DNA of 39,398 bases from Candidatus Heimdallarchaeota archaeon (GTDB taxonomy: Archaea > Asgardarchaeota > Heimdallarchaeia > Heimdallarchaeales > Heimdallarchaeaceae). The position numbers and the translations under genes were made by a program. Every line of letters starts with the position of its first letter. Position 1 is the first letter of the stretch. Below the pieces are notes generated by a model. It was not told the origin of the DNA. It saw only the letters and a program-made list of their open reading frames with translations, and ran no database searches. Shown one piece after another: positions 16,562 through 25,434 of this stretch. The stretch is from positions 1 through 39,398 of the forward strand of contig DAOVER010000028.1 in the NCBI GenBank assembly GCA_030668875.1. The letters are read 5' to 3'.

Positions 16562-17809
16562 ATGGCTAAAGTTCCTAGGGTAGAATGTATAGAAGTAAAG
16601 TATCAGCCTAGTTTAAGCAAGCTTTGTCATCAAGTAAAAAATCTCTATAATCGAGCGAATTTTCTGATAAAAACCTCCTTGAACAAAAAGAACAAACTCC
16701 TATTCTACAATGATCTCAACAAACTACTCAACCATGAAGAGTGTTATCGTGTTCTCCCTGCGCACACTGCCCAACATACCCTCAAACTCCTTTGTCGAAA
16801 CTGGAAGGGGTATTTCCGAGCAATGAAGGAGTGGAAAGTCAACCCTGGAGCTTTTTTCGCTATGCCCCGTCCACCTAATTACAAAAAAAAGGATGGGGAA
16901 GTGGTAGCTATTTTCACTAACCAACAAGCAAGGATTGTTAATGGATGGTTGGTTTTACCTAAAAAAGTGGGATACTGTTACAAAACACGATTGACCTCTC
17001 ACACTGATTTACGAGAGGTGAGAATCATTCCAAGAAGAGTGGGGTATACCCTAGAATTAGTCTATCAGAAAAGCTTACCTAAACTCCGTAAAAAGTTGAT
17101 ACGGAAAGGCGGAGTTGATTTAGGGATGATCAACCTTACTACCTTTGTGGATAACCTCGGGGGTCAACCGATTGTTATCAAGGATGCAGGGAAAGGAATA
17201 AAATCCATAACCCAATATTATCTAAAAAAGCAGAAACAGTTACAAATTCAATATGCTCAACAGCAAAGACAACAACTACAAGGAAAAAATAAACACAGCT
17301 ATGGTCATGCTTACTATAATCTCCGAGAAAAGTGGAGGAAAAAACTAAAAGATGCTATACACAAACTCACCTGTTATTTGGTCGATTTGTGGGTGGAAAG
17401 AGGTCTCCACGAGGTCATCATCGGCTACAATGAGAAGTGGAAACAAGGAGTGCAATTCTGGAAGAAGATCACTCAGATGTTCGTTACCATTCCCTTTCTA
17501 CGTATCATCAACATCTTGAAGTATAAGGGGGCAGAACGAGGGATAAAGGTAGAGATGATCCCCGAAAAATATACTTCAAAGTGTAGTTTCCTTGACAATG
17601 AATTCCCAAAAGCTAGGAAAAAATACGCTGGTCGTAGAGTTACTCGGGGGTTGTTTCGTTCCGCTCACGGCTACTTAATCAATGCTGATGTCAATGCTGC
17701 ATACAACATTTTACTCAAAAGCGATCCGAAAGCCTTGCAAAGACGCAGGGTGAACGGGGTAGGAGGATACGTGATGTATCCACTCAGAGTGAGTATAGAA
17801 CATCTATGA
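16562..17809 (+). CDS. tnpB: TnpB, RNA-guided DNA endonuclease
   Basis: 415 residues. TnpB is a RuvC-like nuclease guided by a transposon-end RNA and the ancestor of Cas12. RuvC-I is GGVDLGMINLTTF (Asp186), and RuvC-III is INADVNAAYN (Asp376). At the usual RuvC-II site the sequence is VIIGYNEKWKQG rather than V-V-x-E-x-L; a glutamate about 45 residues later (Glu335 in IPEKYTSKCSFLD) may act instead. The zinc-ribbon CxxC pairs are absent: only one cysteine occurs in TSKCSFLD. These traits fit a TnpB branch with SFLD and INADVN motifs. No TnpA is adjacent. The frame is complete, so it may be active. Confidence 0.9.
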   Translation: MAKVPRVECIEVKYQPSLSKLCHQVKNLYNRANFLIKTSLNKKNKLLFYNDLNKLLNHEECYRVLPAHTAQHTLKLLCRNWKGYFRAMKEWKVNPGAFFAMPRPPNYKKKDGEVVAIFTNQQARIVNGWLVLPKKVGYCYKTRLTSHTDLREVRIIPRRVGYTLELVYQKSLPKLRKKLIRKGGVDLGMINLTTFVDNLGGQPIVIKDAGKGIKSITQYYLKKQKQLQIQYAQQQRQQLQGKNKHSYGHAYYNLREKWRKKLKDAIHKLTCYLVDLWVERGLHEVIIGYNEKWKQGVQFWKKITQMFVTIPFLRIINILKYKGAERGIKVEMIPEKYTSKCSFLDNEFPKARKKYAGRRVTRGLFRSAHGYLINADVNAAYNILLKSDPKALQRRRVNGVGGYVMYPLRVSIEHL

Positions 17810-17849
17810 TGAGCTATATGTTGAACTCTAAGAAAGACACTCGACTAAA

Positions 17850-17868
17850 GTTGTCCTTATATGACAAC
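17850..17868 (+). ncRNA. Right-end hairpin, candidate 3' part of the TnpB guide RNA
   Basis: GTTGTC (17850-17855) and GACAAC (17863-17868) form a 6-bp stem with a 7-nt loop, 41 nt after the tnpB stop. In TnpB elements the guide scaffold comes from the 3' end of tnpB and the right end, and the guide is the flanking sequence. The scaffold would therefore span roughly 17700-17869 here. This is inferred from position and one hairpin only. Confidence 0.35.
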
Positions 17869-18009
17869 ATGACAAAAACTCATCATATTTCAAGTTAACT
17901 CAAAAGATAGAGGATGTTAGTAAAACTGAATATATAACCAAAAAGATAATAATAAGCGTTACCAAACTGAAACACATAAAACCGAATATGTTCTGGAAAG
18001 CGGAGTAAA

Positions 18010-18810
18010 ATGGGAAACAAAGACAAAGATAATTATGAAGCCTTTAAAATTTCAAATATTAGAAAGGCTGCATCTGAGGTTTATATCAATCTAGAGAAGA
18101 AACATAATGTTCATGCACTAGTTGATTTTGATATTACAGAAACACGTAAAATGATAAAACAACATTTTGAAAAAACTGGAGAGAAATTATCTTTTTCAGC
18201 ATTTATGATTAATTGTGTGGGGAAAGCAGTCTCAGATAATAAAAGAGTACATGCTCTAAGAAAAAATAGAAGAAAATTTATTGTATTCAATGAAGTAGAT
18301 ATTGCTACGATAGTTGAAAGGGAGATAGAGGGTGAATCTTGGCCTATTTTGTATGTTATAAGATCTGTAGATAAAAGATCATTAAGAGAGATACACAATG
18401 AAATCCGTAATGCTCAAGTTGCAAAAGAGATTACAGATGATTTTCAGAAACAGATTGATTTCTACCTAAAATTCCCTCGACCTTTAAGACTATTGTATAG
18501 AAGGAGGATTCAAAATAATCCAAAAGTCCTAAAAAGCTATGTAGGCTCTGTCTTAATTACATCCGTAGGAATAACTGCACTTAATGGGGGATGGGGTATA
18601 CCATATGTGGGACATCCACTAGTAATAACCATTGGTGGGATAGAAAAGAAACCTAAAGTTATCAAAGATAAGATAGAAGTCAGAGAATGTTTAAATGTAA
18701 CTCTAACCTTTGATCATGATAATCTTGATGGGGCACCCGCTGCAAGATTTACAGCAGAGCTTAAGGAATTAATTGAAAATGGTTATGGATTAGCAGGGAT
18801 AGCTAACTAA
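18010..18810 (+). CDS. Stand-alone 2-oxoacid dehydrogenase E2-type acyltransferase domain
   Basis: 266 residues covering only the trimeric catalytic domain shared by E2 acyltransferases and chloramphenicol acetyltransferase. The active-site block is FDHDNLDGAPAARF (HxxxDG, His236 with Asp and Gly), preceded by LITSVGITALNGGWGIPY and LVITIGGIEKKP. There is no lipoyl domain and no E1/E3-binding domain, and no E1 or E3 gene lies nearby. It therefore probably acylates a free small molecule or a lipoyl protein encoded elsewhere, using acyl-CoA. GGAG at 18002-18005, 4 nt before ATG, is a close Shine-Dalgarno. A TATA-like AATATATAAC (about 17928-17937) lies far upstream. Confidence 0.82.
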   Translation: MGNKDKDNYEAFKISNIRKAASEVYINLEKKHNVHALVDFDITETRKMIKQHFEKTGEKLSFSAFMINCVGKAVSDNKRVHALRKNRRKFIVFNEVDIATIVEREIEGESWPILYVIRSVDKRSLREIHNEIRNAQVAKEITDDFQKQIDFYLKFPRPLRLLYRRRIQNNPKVLKSYVGSVLITSVGITALNGGWGIPYVGHPLVITIGGIEKKPKVIKDKIEVRECLNVTLTFDHDNLDGAPAARFTAELKELIENGYGLAGIAN

Positions 18811-18850
18811 ACATAAACCTATTAAGATTACAAAATTTCAAATCTATTAG

Positions 18851-19741
18851 TTGGTAGAACATTTGAATATTGATAAACTTGTATTAGCAGATTCTAAAAA
18901 TGTAAATCAATATACTCTAGATGAAATTAGAAATAAAATCATACTTGGTGATGCTCTAGAAGTACTGAAAAAAATCCCAGATGAATCTGTCGATCTTGTT
19001 TTTATAGACCCACCCTATTTTTTACAACTACCAAAAAAGAAACTTGTTCGTTGGAACGTTAAAACAAAAGTAGAAGGTGTGGAAGATGACTGGGATAAAT
19101 TTGAATCTTTTGAAGAATATGATTCATTTATTGAAAATATACTCTCTCAAACAAGTAGAATAATGAAAACGAATGCTACATTATGGATTATTTCAACTTA
19201 TCATAGCATTCATCGTATCGGGACGATAATGCAAAATCTAAGATACTGGTTACTCTCAGAAATTGTGTGGATCAAAAATAACCCCATGCCTAACTGGTTA
19301 GGAGTGAGGTTCACCAACGCAACAGAAACGATTATCTGGGCAGTGAAGGATAAACAATCTAAGAAATATACTTTCAATAAAGAATTGGCAAAAGAATTCG
19401 GAATAGGAAAAGTAGGAGCTAACGTTTGGGTAATTCCTCTCTGTACAGGAAAAGAAAGAATAAAGAAAGAAGATGGAGAAAAACTTCATTCAACCCAAAA
19501 GCCTGTTGAACTACTTAAAAGGATTATATTGACAACGTCAAATGAAGGAGATTTGATACTTGATCCTATGGCAGGTACAGGTACAACTGGGCATGTAGCA
19601 AAGGAACTAAAGCGAGATTTTGTAATGATTGAAAGAGAGAAGAAGTACATTGAAGGTATGAAGGAAAGATTCAAAATTGCTCCAAATATAAAGGATAGAA
19701 AAAAAAGTAGTATAGAAGAGGAAGTTGAAAAAAATTCTTAG
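18851..19741 (+). CDS. CcrM/HinfI-like adenine DNA methyltransferase (GANTC-type by motif)
   Basis: 296 residues, beta-class order: motif IV DPPYFLQL (53-60) precedes the AdoMet motif I DPMAGTGTTG (238-247). The stretch DDWDKFESFEEYDSF, then NNPMPNWLGVRFTNATET, CTGKERIK and HSTQKPVELL closely match Caulobacter CcrM as I recall it, which methylates the adenine of GANTC. CcrM and M.HinfI are near 360 residues and end in a DNA-contacting domain; this protein stops after a short charged tail, so that domain is missing. The start is TTG at 18851 (a TTG four codons later is also possible). No restriction enzyme is adjacent, so it looks like an orphan methylase. Confidence 0.88.
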   Translation: MVEHLNIDKLVLADSKNVNQYTLDEIRNKIILGDALEVLKKIPDESVDLVFIDPPYFLQLPKKKLVRWNVKTKVEGVEDDWDKFESFEEYDSFIENILSQTSRIMKTNATLWIISTYHSIHRIGTIMQNLRYWLLSEIVWIKNNPMPNWLGVRFTNATETIIWAVKDKQSKKYTFNKELAKEFGIGKVGANVWVIPLCTGKERIKKEDGEKLHSTQKPVELLKRIILTTSNEGDLILDPMAGTGTTGHVAKELKRDFVMIEREKKYIEGMKERFKIAPNIKDRKKSSIEEEVEKNS

Positions 19742-19772
19742 TGTAAAGAAAAAGAAAGAGGAAATGTGAGAG

Positions 19773-21794
19773 TTATTTCTTATGTATGTTGAACCAATCA
19801 ATAATTTTTTCTAATCTATCTTGCATATGTTTGGGTTTACCTGACCTGCTCAATTCATGTCCTTCCTCTGGGTAACGGATAAGCTCTGCTTTAATTCCTA
19901 ATTTGAGAAGTGAGGCAAAATACTCTTCTCCTTGAGATATTGGAACCCTAAAGTCATTTTCAGAATGAATAATCCTAGTAGGTGTTTGAACTTTATCGAC
20001 ATAAGCTATCGGGGATAATTTCCACATCTCATCTAGGTCTTCCCATGGAAATGCACCAGTTTCGTCTTTGGTAAATTGCGTGATATCTGTTGTGCTCCAA
20101 AAACTAACAAGATTGTAAACCCCTCTTTGTGGAGCAGCTGCTTTGAATCTTTTATCATTACCAATTATCCAAGTTGTCATATATCCACCATACGAACCTC
20201 CAGTAATAAACAAATTATTTTCGTCAACATATCCCTTTGCGACAGTTTGATCCACTCCCATTAGTAAATCATTTGCAGGTTCTGTTCCCCAATTAGCAAC
20301 AACATAACGGAAATCATAACCCCTACCACTAGACCCTTGGGGATTACAGTAAAATATTACATATCCTTGTGCTGCAAAATACTGGAACTCAAACCACATT
20401 GTTCTTTCATGTGGTGACCAAGTAGCATGTGGTCCTCCATGAATTTCAAGGATTAAAGGATATTTTTTGTTTGAATCAAAATTGGAAGGTTTAATTATCC
20501 ATCCTTGTATCTCTTTTTGCTTGTCACCTGTGTATTTTATTTCTTCAGTAGTTGCTTGAGTTCTTTCTTTTAACCAATCTTTGTTAGATTCCCATATAGT
20601 TTTAGTTACTTTGTAAACGTAATCATATACCTTTAATTTGGAAGGTTCTTTGACATTCGAGACATTTAAAAGAATAAGTCCTTGTTCTGCATCAACGTCA
20701 TAAGAAAGTATTTGATAATCTCCAAGTACCACTTTTTCTAATGTTTCTCTTTCGATGCTATAACGGTAGAGTATATTTCTTTCCCATTCATCCACAACAA
20801 AATATAAGTAGTCTGTTTTTGAATCAAATAAAGCTGAAAAAGCATGGTTATCTATCGATTCTGTAACTAGTTTTTCTAACCCAGTTTCTATATTCAGTAG
20901 TTTTATTTCAGCATTCTGAGTTGATGCTTCATCTGTGGTTAATATTGTATCATATGCTAACCATAACCCATTTGGCGAGATTGATAAACTTGTTCCGAAA
21001 CCAAGAGCAGATTTAAGTTTTTTGACTTTTTTACTTTCAACAGAGATTTCTTCTATCAGAAATTCATATAAATCATTCAACTGTCCATCTTCTTTTTGTT
21101 TAGCAGCATATAATTTTGTACCATCCTTGCTTAGGATTGCTGAAATATAGTTAAATTCACCATCAGTAATTCTGCGAGATTCCCTAGTTTCTAAGTCTAA
21201 AACGTAAAAATGACTGATTTTATCATCCATAAAGGATGTCTCTTGTCGATAAACAATTTTCTGGACAACTCGAGGGTCAACTTTTTTCTTTTCAGCTTCT
21301 TCTTGTTTTAGTTTTTTGACTTTCTGATCAACCTCTGATAATTCTTGAGGTTTCTCTTTTTCTTCATGAGCTTTATCTTCGTCATTTTGTTCTTCAATGC
21401 TAACTCTATGTGAAAAAGTAATTTTTTTACCATCTAGAGACCAATTAAATGAATTTACTCCATTAGGCATCGTGGTGTATTTAATAGATTCTCCACCATT
21501 TATGGGCATTATATATAATTGTGATTTTTCCTTTTTGCCTCCTCTTTTACTAAGGAAAGCTATGGATTCTTTGTTCGGAGAAAGTTTCATAGATTGATCT
21601 TGTGATGAACCACTAGTGAACTGCTTGGGTTTGGCATCTTCATCACCTTGTAGAAAAATAGCTGAATTATGCTTATTTTCTTTGATGTTGAGTTTTTGTT
21701 CTTCAAATAAATATCTTTTTCCTGGAAGGATTTGAACCTTCATTATATTTCTAAGCAAGTATAAATCTTCTATTGAAATGTCCTTTAATTCCAT
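19773..21794 (-). CDS. S9 family serine peptidase (acylaminoacyl-peptidase/prolyl oligopeptidase type)
   Basis: About 673 residues from ATG 21794 (677 from the GTG at 21806). An N-terminal beta-propeller (about 45-410, WD40-like repeats such as SPNGLWLAYD and SKDGTKLYAAK) precedes an alpha/beta-hydrolase domain with EIHGGPHATW, catalytic Ser in TGGSYGGYMTTW (538 in the longer numbering), Asp in SENDFRVP (618) and His in EEGHELSRSG (650). The propeller filters for short peptides. A lysine/glutamate-rich insertion (about 150-195) interrupts the propeller. There is no signal peptide, so it is cytosolic. A TATA-like TTTAAATA centred near 21818 favours ATG 21794. The gene overlaps nothing and converges with the methyltransferase. 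Confidence 0.92.
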   Translation of the reverse strand: MELKDISIEDLYLLRNIMKVQILPGKRYLFEEQKLNIKENKHNSAIFLQGDEDAKPKQFTSGSSQDQSMKLSPNKESIAFLSKRGGKKEKSQLYIMPINGGESIKYTTMPNGVNSFNWSLDGKKITFSHRVSIEEQNDEDKAHEEKEKPQELSEVDQKVKKLKQEEAEKKKVDPRVVQKIVYRQETSFMDDKISHFYVLDLETRESRRITDGEFNYISAILSKDGTKLYAAKQKEDGQLNDLYEFLIEEISVESKKVKKLKSALGFGTSLSISPNGLWLAYDTILTTDEASTQNAEIKLLNIETGLEKLVTESIDNHAFSALFDSKTDYLYFVVDEWERNILYRYSIERETLEKVVLGDYQILSYDVDAEQGLILLNVSNVKEPSKLKVYDYVYKVTKTIWESNKDWLKERTQATTEEIKYTGDKQKEIQGWIIKPSNFDSNKKYPLILEIHGGPHATWSPHERTMWFEFQYFAAQGYVIFYCNPQGSSGRGYDFRYVVANWGTEPANDLLMGVDQTVAKGYVDENNLFITGGSYGGYMTTWIIGNDKRFKAAAPQRGVYNLVSFWSTTDITQFTKDETGAFPWEDLDEMWKLSPIAYVDKVQTPTRIIHSENDFRVPISQGEEYFASLLKLGIKAELIRYPEEGHELSRSGKPKHMQDRLEKIIDWFNIHKK

Positions 21795-21945
21795 CTTTAT
21801 CATCACAATATTATTATTTAAAAATATCAGTTCTCTTTTAATACCTTTTGCAAAAAAAAGATTATAAGTAGAATTTAGCTCATTAATTCAGGAATTTTCG
21901 TGAAAATTTAAATAGGGAAATTATCAATTACATTTACAGTGACTC

Positions 21946-24321
21946 ATGGCCTTCATAGATAAATATCATAAATTTCTTGAGAAATATAAAATCATCGTAA
22001 TAGTCATCTGGTGCATAGTATTAGGATTTAGTGCTTGGTTAGGTCCAAGGTTTTTAGATTCAACATCTTCAAATTTTGATCCTCCAACGGGTTCACCCAG
22101 CCAATTAGCAGAAGAGGTTCTTGAGGCTGAATTTCCTGAATTTACTAATGAAACAAGTGTTGTCATACTAATTAGGATGAAAGATGAAAACGTATCAATT
22201 ATCAACACAGAAGTAGAAGTGTTCTGTCAAAATGTTACGGATATCACAGATGAGTATACTGATCAAACAATAATAATTTCCATTTTAAATTACTATATTT
22301 TTACTGATTTGGGTTTCATTTCAGCAGCAGGAAGTTTTGTCTCAGACTCAGAGAGATCTATGCTATTTATCATAGATTTAAAGCTTGAAGGAGAGAGTAG
22401 TATAATTGATGATTTCATATACTATCTAAGGGATAACCTTGCTTCCATAGAAAAAGAAGATAATGAATTTGATGCATTCCTGACAGGATTTACTGCAATG
22501 TATATGGATATGAAGGAAGTCACTCAAGAAGATCTAGCTTTGATGGACATTATTGTTATTCCGATTGCAATGCTGGTTCTAGCTTTTGTCCTTCGAAGTT
22601 TGAAATTAATGATTTTACCCATTCTCTCAATGGCGATAAGCATTCTAACATCTTACTTGATAATGTACCCCTTAGCACTTACATTGAACATTTTCTCTTT
22701 TGTTCCATCTATTATGATGAGTCTTGTCATTGCTCTATCAATTGATTATTCACTTTTCCTACTTACAAGGTATAGAGAAGAAATCCTAAAAAACAATGAT
22801 AATTCAAAAGCCACAAAACAGATGAGTCAACATGCAGGTCACACAATTATGTTGAGTGGATTAACATTAGCAATAACTTTTCTTGGGTTGGTATTTTTCC
22901 CATTAGAACTTCTTTCAACAATAGGTTTAGGGGCCACAGTTTGCATTATTACAACACTTATAGTTAATCTAACACTCACTCCTTCATTGCTTCTAACCTT
23001 TGGAAAATTCTTTAGTAAATTGAGATGGTATAGAAAGAGCAAAGGAATAAAAGAAGGGGAACTTGAAGATTATAAGAAAAAGGATTTGGTTAATCAAGCG
23101 AAAAGCATCTGGTATAGAATAAGTAAATTCTCGACTAAATATGCTCTAGTCGTTATCTTAGTCATAGTAATATTAACAATTCCCATTTCAATTCAAGTTT
23201 TCAAGTTTCAAAGATCAATCGATTTCAATCAGATTCTTCCTAGAGGTGTTGATTCTCGTGAAGCATATATAGCTATGCAGGAGGATTTTGCCCCTGGACA
23301 AATTATTCCTTTCTATATAATCATTGAAACAAATGAAACAAATGGGCTAAACACTTCTTCATTCTTCTATACAGCTAAAGACTTGATACATGATATTGCT
23401 AATGAAACGGCAGTATTCAATGAAAGTTTCGTATCAATAGTCAGGATAAATGACATGGAGCTTCCATACTTCAGTAGTATACAAATGTTGCTTGATCCTT
23501 CAAATACAGGTGAATTTGGTATGATTTACAGAGCCATCTATAGTAAATATACAAATGAAGAAAATTCAACAACAATCATGGAAATCCAAACTCCATTTGA
23601 TCCTTGGGGAGATGATGCAGAGAGTTGGATAAAACAAACAAGACTTATTTTAGAACGATACGAGGAACAAACCGGATATAAGCTATATCTAGCCGGAGGA
23701 TCAACGGTAATGGTTGACGCAATAGATAAGGTTTATGAGTTGTTTCCACTAATGATTTCTATTACAATAATTGTTGTCTATATCCTGATTGGGTTAATGT
23801 TCAAGTCAGCTTTCATACCTTTGAGATTGATATTCACAATCGGTATCACTTTATCCTTCATTTATGGATTAGGAGTATTGGTTTTCGAAACATCTTTCCT
23901 AAATAGCGTAATTTCTCCCCTGCAAGATATCAATGCTTTCTATTGGTTAGTACCTATCATGGCATTTTCAATTCTTATTGGGCTTGGTCTTGATTATGAC
24001 ATTTTCTTACTTTCTAGAATATCAGAATATAGAGATAAAGGATACTCAGATAAAGCAGCAATTCACAAGGGAATGTACAAAACGGGAAATATCATATCAT
24101 TCGCCGGCATAATAATGGCCATTGCATTTTCGGGTCTTCTTCTATCAAAGGAGATGGTTCTTAATCAATTTGGATTTATGCTATGTATTGCAGTTTTAGT
24201 TGACACCTTTATAGTGAGAACTATACTAGTACCTGCAATTATGTCAATTGCTGAAAAATGGAATTGGTGGCCAACTAAGAAACCTGAACCTACAAAAAAT
24301 GAAAATGATGTGGAGATATGA
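21946..24321 (+). CDS. MmpL/RND-type membrane transporter
   Basis: 791 residues with two repeats of one helix, a large extracytosolic loop, then five helices, the RND layout. Helix motifs SIDYSLFLLTRYREEI (first half) and GLDYDIFLLSRISEYR (second half) carry the Asp-Tyr pairs of MmpL proton relay helices, each followed by a GHTIMLSGLTLA-like or GNIISFAGIIMA-like segment. Relatives export lipids or other hydrophobic molecules using the proton gradient. It starts with ATG 21946 with ATTTAAATA at about 21905-21913. The alpha/beta hydrolase 65 bp downstream, on the same strand, may act on the same substrate class (inference). Confidence 0.9.
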   Translation: MAFIDKYHKFLEKYKIIVIVIWCIVLGFSAWLGPRFLDSTSSNFDPPTGSPSQLAEEVLEAEFPEFTNETSVVILIRMKDENVSIINTEVEVFCQNVTDITDEYTDQTIIISILNYYIFTDLGFISAAGSFVSDSERSMLFIIDLKLEGESSIIDDFIYYLRDNLASIEKEDNEFDAFLTGFTAMYMDMKEVTQEDLALMDIIVIPIAMLVLAFVLRSLKLMILPILSMAISILTSYLIMYPLALTLNIFSFVPSIMMSLVIALSIDYSLFLLTRYREEILKNNDNSKATKQMSQHAGHTIMLSGLTLAITFLGLVFFPLELLSTIGLGATVCIITTLIVNLTLTPSLLLTFGKFFSKLRWYRKSKGIKEGELEDYKKKDLVNQAKSIWYRISKFSTKYALVVILVIVILTIPISIQVFKFQRSIDFNQILPRGVDSREAYIAMQEDFAPGQIIPFYIIIETNETNGLNTSSFFYTAKDLIHDIANETAVFNESFVSIVRINDMELPYFSSIQMLLDPSNTGEFGMIYRAIYSKYTNEENSTTIMEIQTPFDPWGDDAESWIKQTRLILERYEEQTGYKLYLAGGSTVMVDAIDKVYELFPLMISITIIVVYILIGLMFKSAFIPLRLIFTIGITLSFIYGLGVLVFETSFLNSVISPLQDINAFYWLVPIMAFSILIGLGLDYDIFLLSRISEYRDKGYSDKAAIHKGMYKTGNIISFAGIIMAIAFSGLLLSKEMVLNQFGFMLCIAVLVDTFIVRTILVPAIMSIAEKWNWWPTKKPEPTKNENDVEI

Positions 24322-24386
24322 TTTGAAGATTAATACATAGAGAAAAAACTAAGTTTATTAACAAGTTTAGGCATTTCTAAGTTTGC

Positions 24387-25283
24387 ATGGATGATATGTT
24401 TCTAAAGAATCTTCCACTTTCTTCGAGGGAGACAGTTGATTTCTCCATATTCCCTTGGCTTGAACTAGATTATGTTGAAGTAGAAGAAGGAATACATCTT
24501 CGAGTATTCAAGATCAAATGTAAAAAATCGATTTCAAAGATTAATATTGTTGTAGTTGCAGGTCTTTGTTCTAATTTCTTAGGATGGATTGATATTGATA
24601 ATGAGCTTTCAAATATTGGTGATATCTATCATATTGAATCTAGAGAAAAAAGTTCTGCTATGCATTACAAAAGGAAGATAAGTTATTCAATGGAGAGATA
24701 CGCGACAGACATAAGTAAAGTAGTTGAGCACTACAATTTGAATGAAGAAGGCTTCTATTTATTTGGTGATTCTTTTGGATCAGAAGTTGCTGTAAAATAT
24801 CTGGATAGGGGATATCATCCTCCAAAAGGTTTGATCCTTATCAGTCCTGAGGCTAGTTTTTCATTCTCAGGTTGGATGAAGGTTCTTTTTAGGTTACTCC
24901 CTCACTGGTTATTTTATTTTTTCAAACCGTTATTAAAATTCATTCTAAAGTATCTTAGAACGGACATGAAAAATGATCCAGGTTCTTACTATCTAAACAA
25001 AAGGAATATTGTTACAAGTAATCCCAAAAGGATGAAGAATTGTGCGATGAATTTATTTTACTACAAATCAGACGCAGATTACTCTGTTATCAAATGCCCA
25101 ACCTTCATAATTGCTGCATCTACAGACAAAATGCATACTTTTGAAAAGAGCATTGATGTTGCTAAGAGAATTCCAAATACAACATTTGAGGATGTAATCC
25201 ATTATCAAGAAACGCACAGTAGAGAAACTGCTACAAAAATTTCTATATTCATTCTTGAAGTAGAGAAGGAAATTCAAGAATAA
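24387..25283 (+). CDS. Alpha/beta hydrolase with SREKS motif
   Basis: 298 residues. INIVVVAGLCSNF, then YHIESREKSSAMHY, nucleophile elbow YLFGDSFGSEVA (GDSFG), a hydrophobic cap (about 150-195, including LPHWLFYFFKPLLKF), an acid in AASTDKMHTF and a histidine in YQETHSRE. It is homologous to the hydrolase at 3804-4682: both share the SREKS motif after strand 4, the D-x-x-H-T acid block and a late histidine. AAGTTTATTA (24351-24360) lies about 31 bp upstream of ATG 24387. It follows the MmpL transporter by 65 bp. A lipid-like substrate is plausible but unproven. Confidence 0.78.
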   Translation: MDDMFLKNLPLSSRETVDFSIFPWLELDYVEVEEGIHLRVFKIKCKKSISKINIVVVAGLCSNFLGWIDIDNELSNIGDIYHIESREKSSAMHYKRKISYSMERYATDISKVVEHYNLNEEGFYLFGDSFGSEVAVKYLDRGYHPPKGLILISPEASFSFSGWMKVLFRLLPHWLFYFFKPLLKFILKYLRTDMKNDPGSYYLNKRNIVTSNPKRMKNCAMNLFYYKSDADYSVIKCPTFIIAASTDKMHTFEKSIDVAKRIPNTTFEDVIHYQETHSRETATKISIFILEVEKEIQE

Positions 25284-25319
25284 ATTCAGCATATTTCGAA
25301 ATAGTCAATATGAGTCTAA

Positions 25320-25351
25320 ATCCTCTTCCTTCCACTAATTTTCTTTTTTCC
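25320..25351 (+). terminator. T-rich terminator of the MmpL-hydrolase unit
   Basis: After the hydrolase stop the plus strand turns pyrimidine-rich with CTTCCTTCC and a TTTTCTTTTTTCC tract, the usual form of archaeal intrinsic termination. There is no strong hairpin. It lies between convergent genes. Confidence 0.45.
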
Positions 25352-25434
25352 AAATTTCAAAATATTACCCATTAATAAACGGGCTCGAAGAAAAACGACA
25401 TTCCACCAAAAGGGAAAAAATGAAGAGAGAAGTA

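Larger units (their letters stand above)
16468..17869 (+). mobile_element. Lone TnpB element (IS200/IS605/IS607-type, no TnpA)
   Basis: A single tnpB gene sits between two ordinary chromosomal genes with no tyrosine or serine transposase beside it. TGTTGTCATA at 16468-16477 is repeated in inverted form as TATGACAACA at 17860-17869, enclosing the gene, and I take these as tentative ends. A hairpin lies at the right end. The gene looks higher in GC than its neighbours, which fits horizontal arrival. The element boundaries are an inference; TnpB elements often lack clear terminal repeats. Confidence 0.4.

Noticed and set aside
16562..17809. Cas12 nuclease or CRISPR locus
   Set aside because: The protein is TnpB-sized, has no REC-type expansion, and no repeat-spacer array is visible anywhere in the window.
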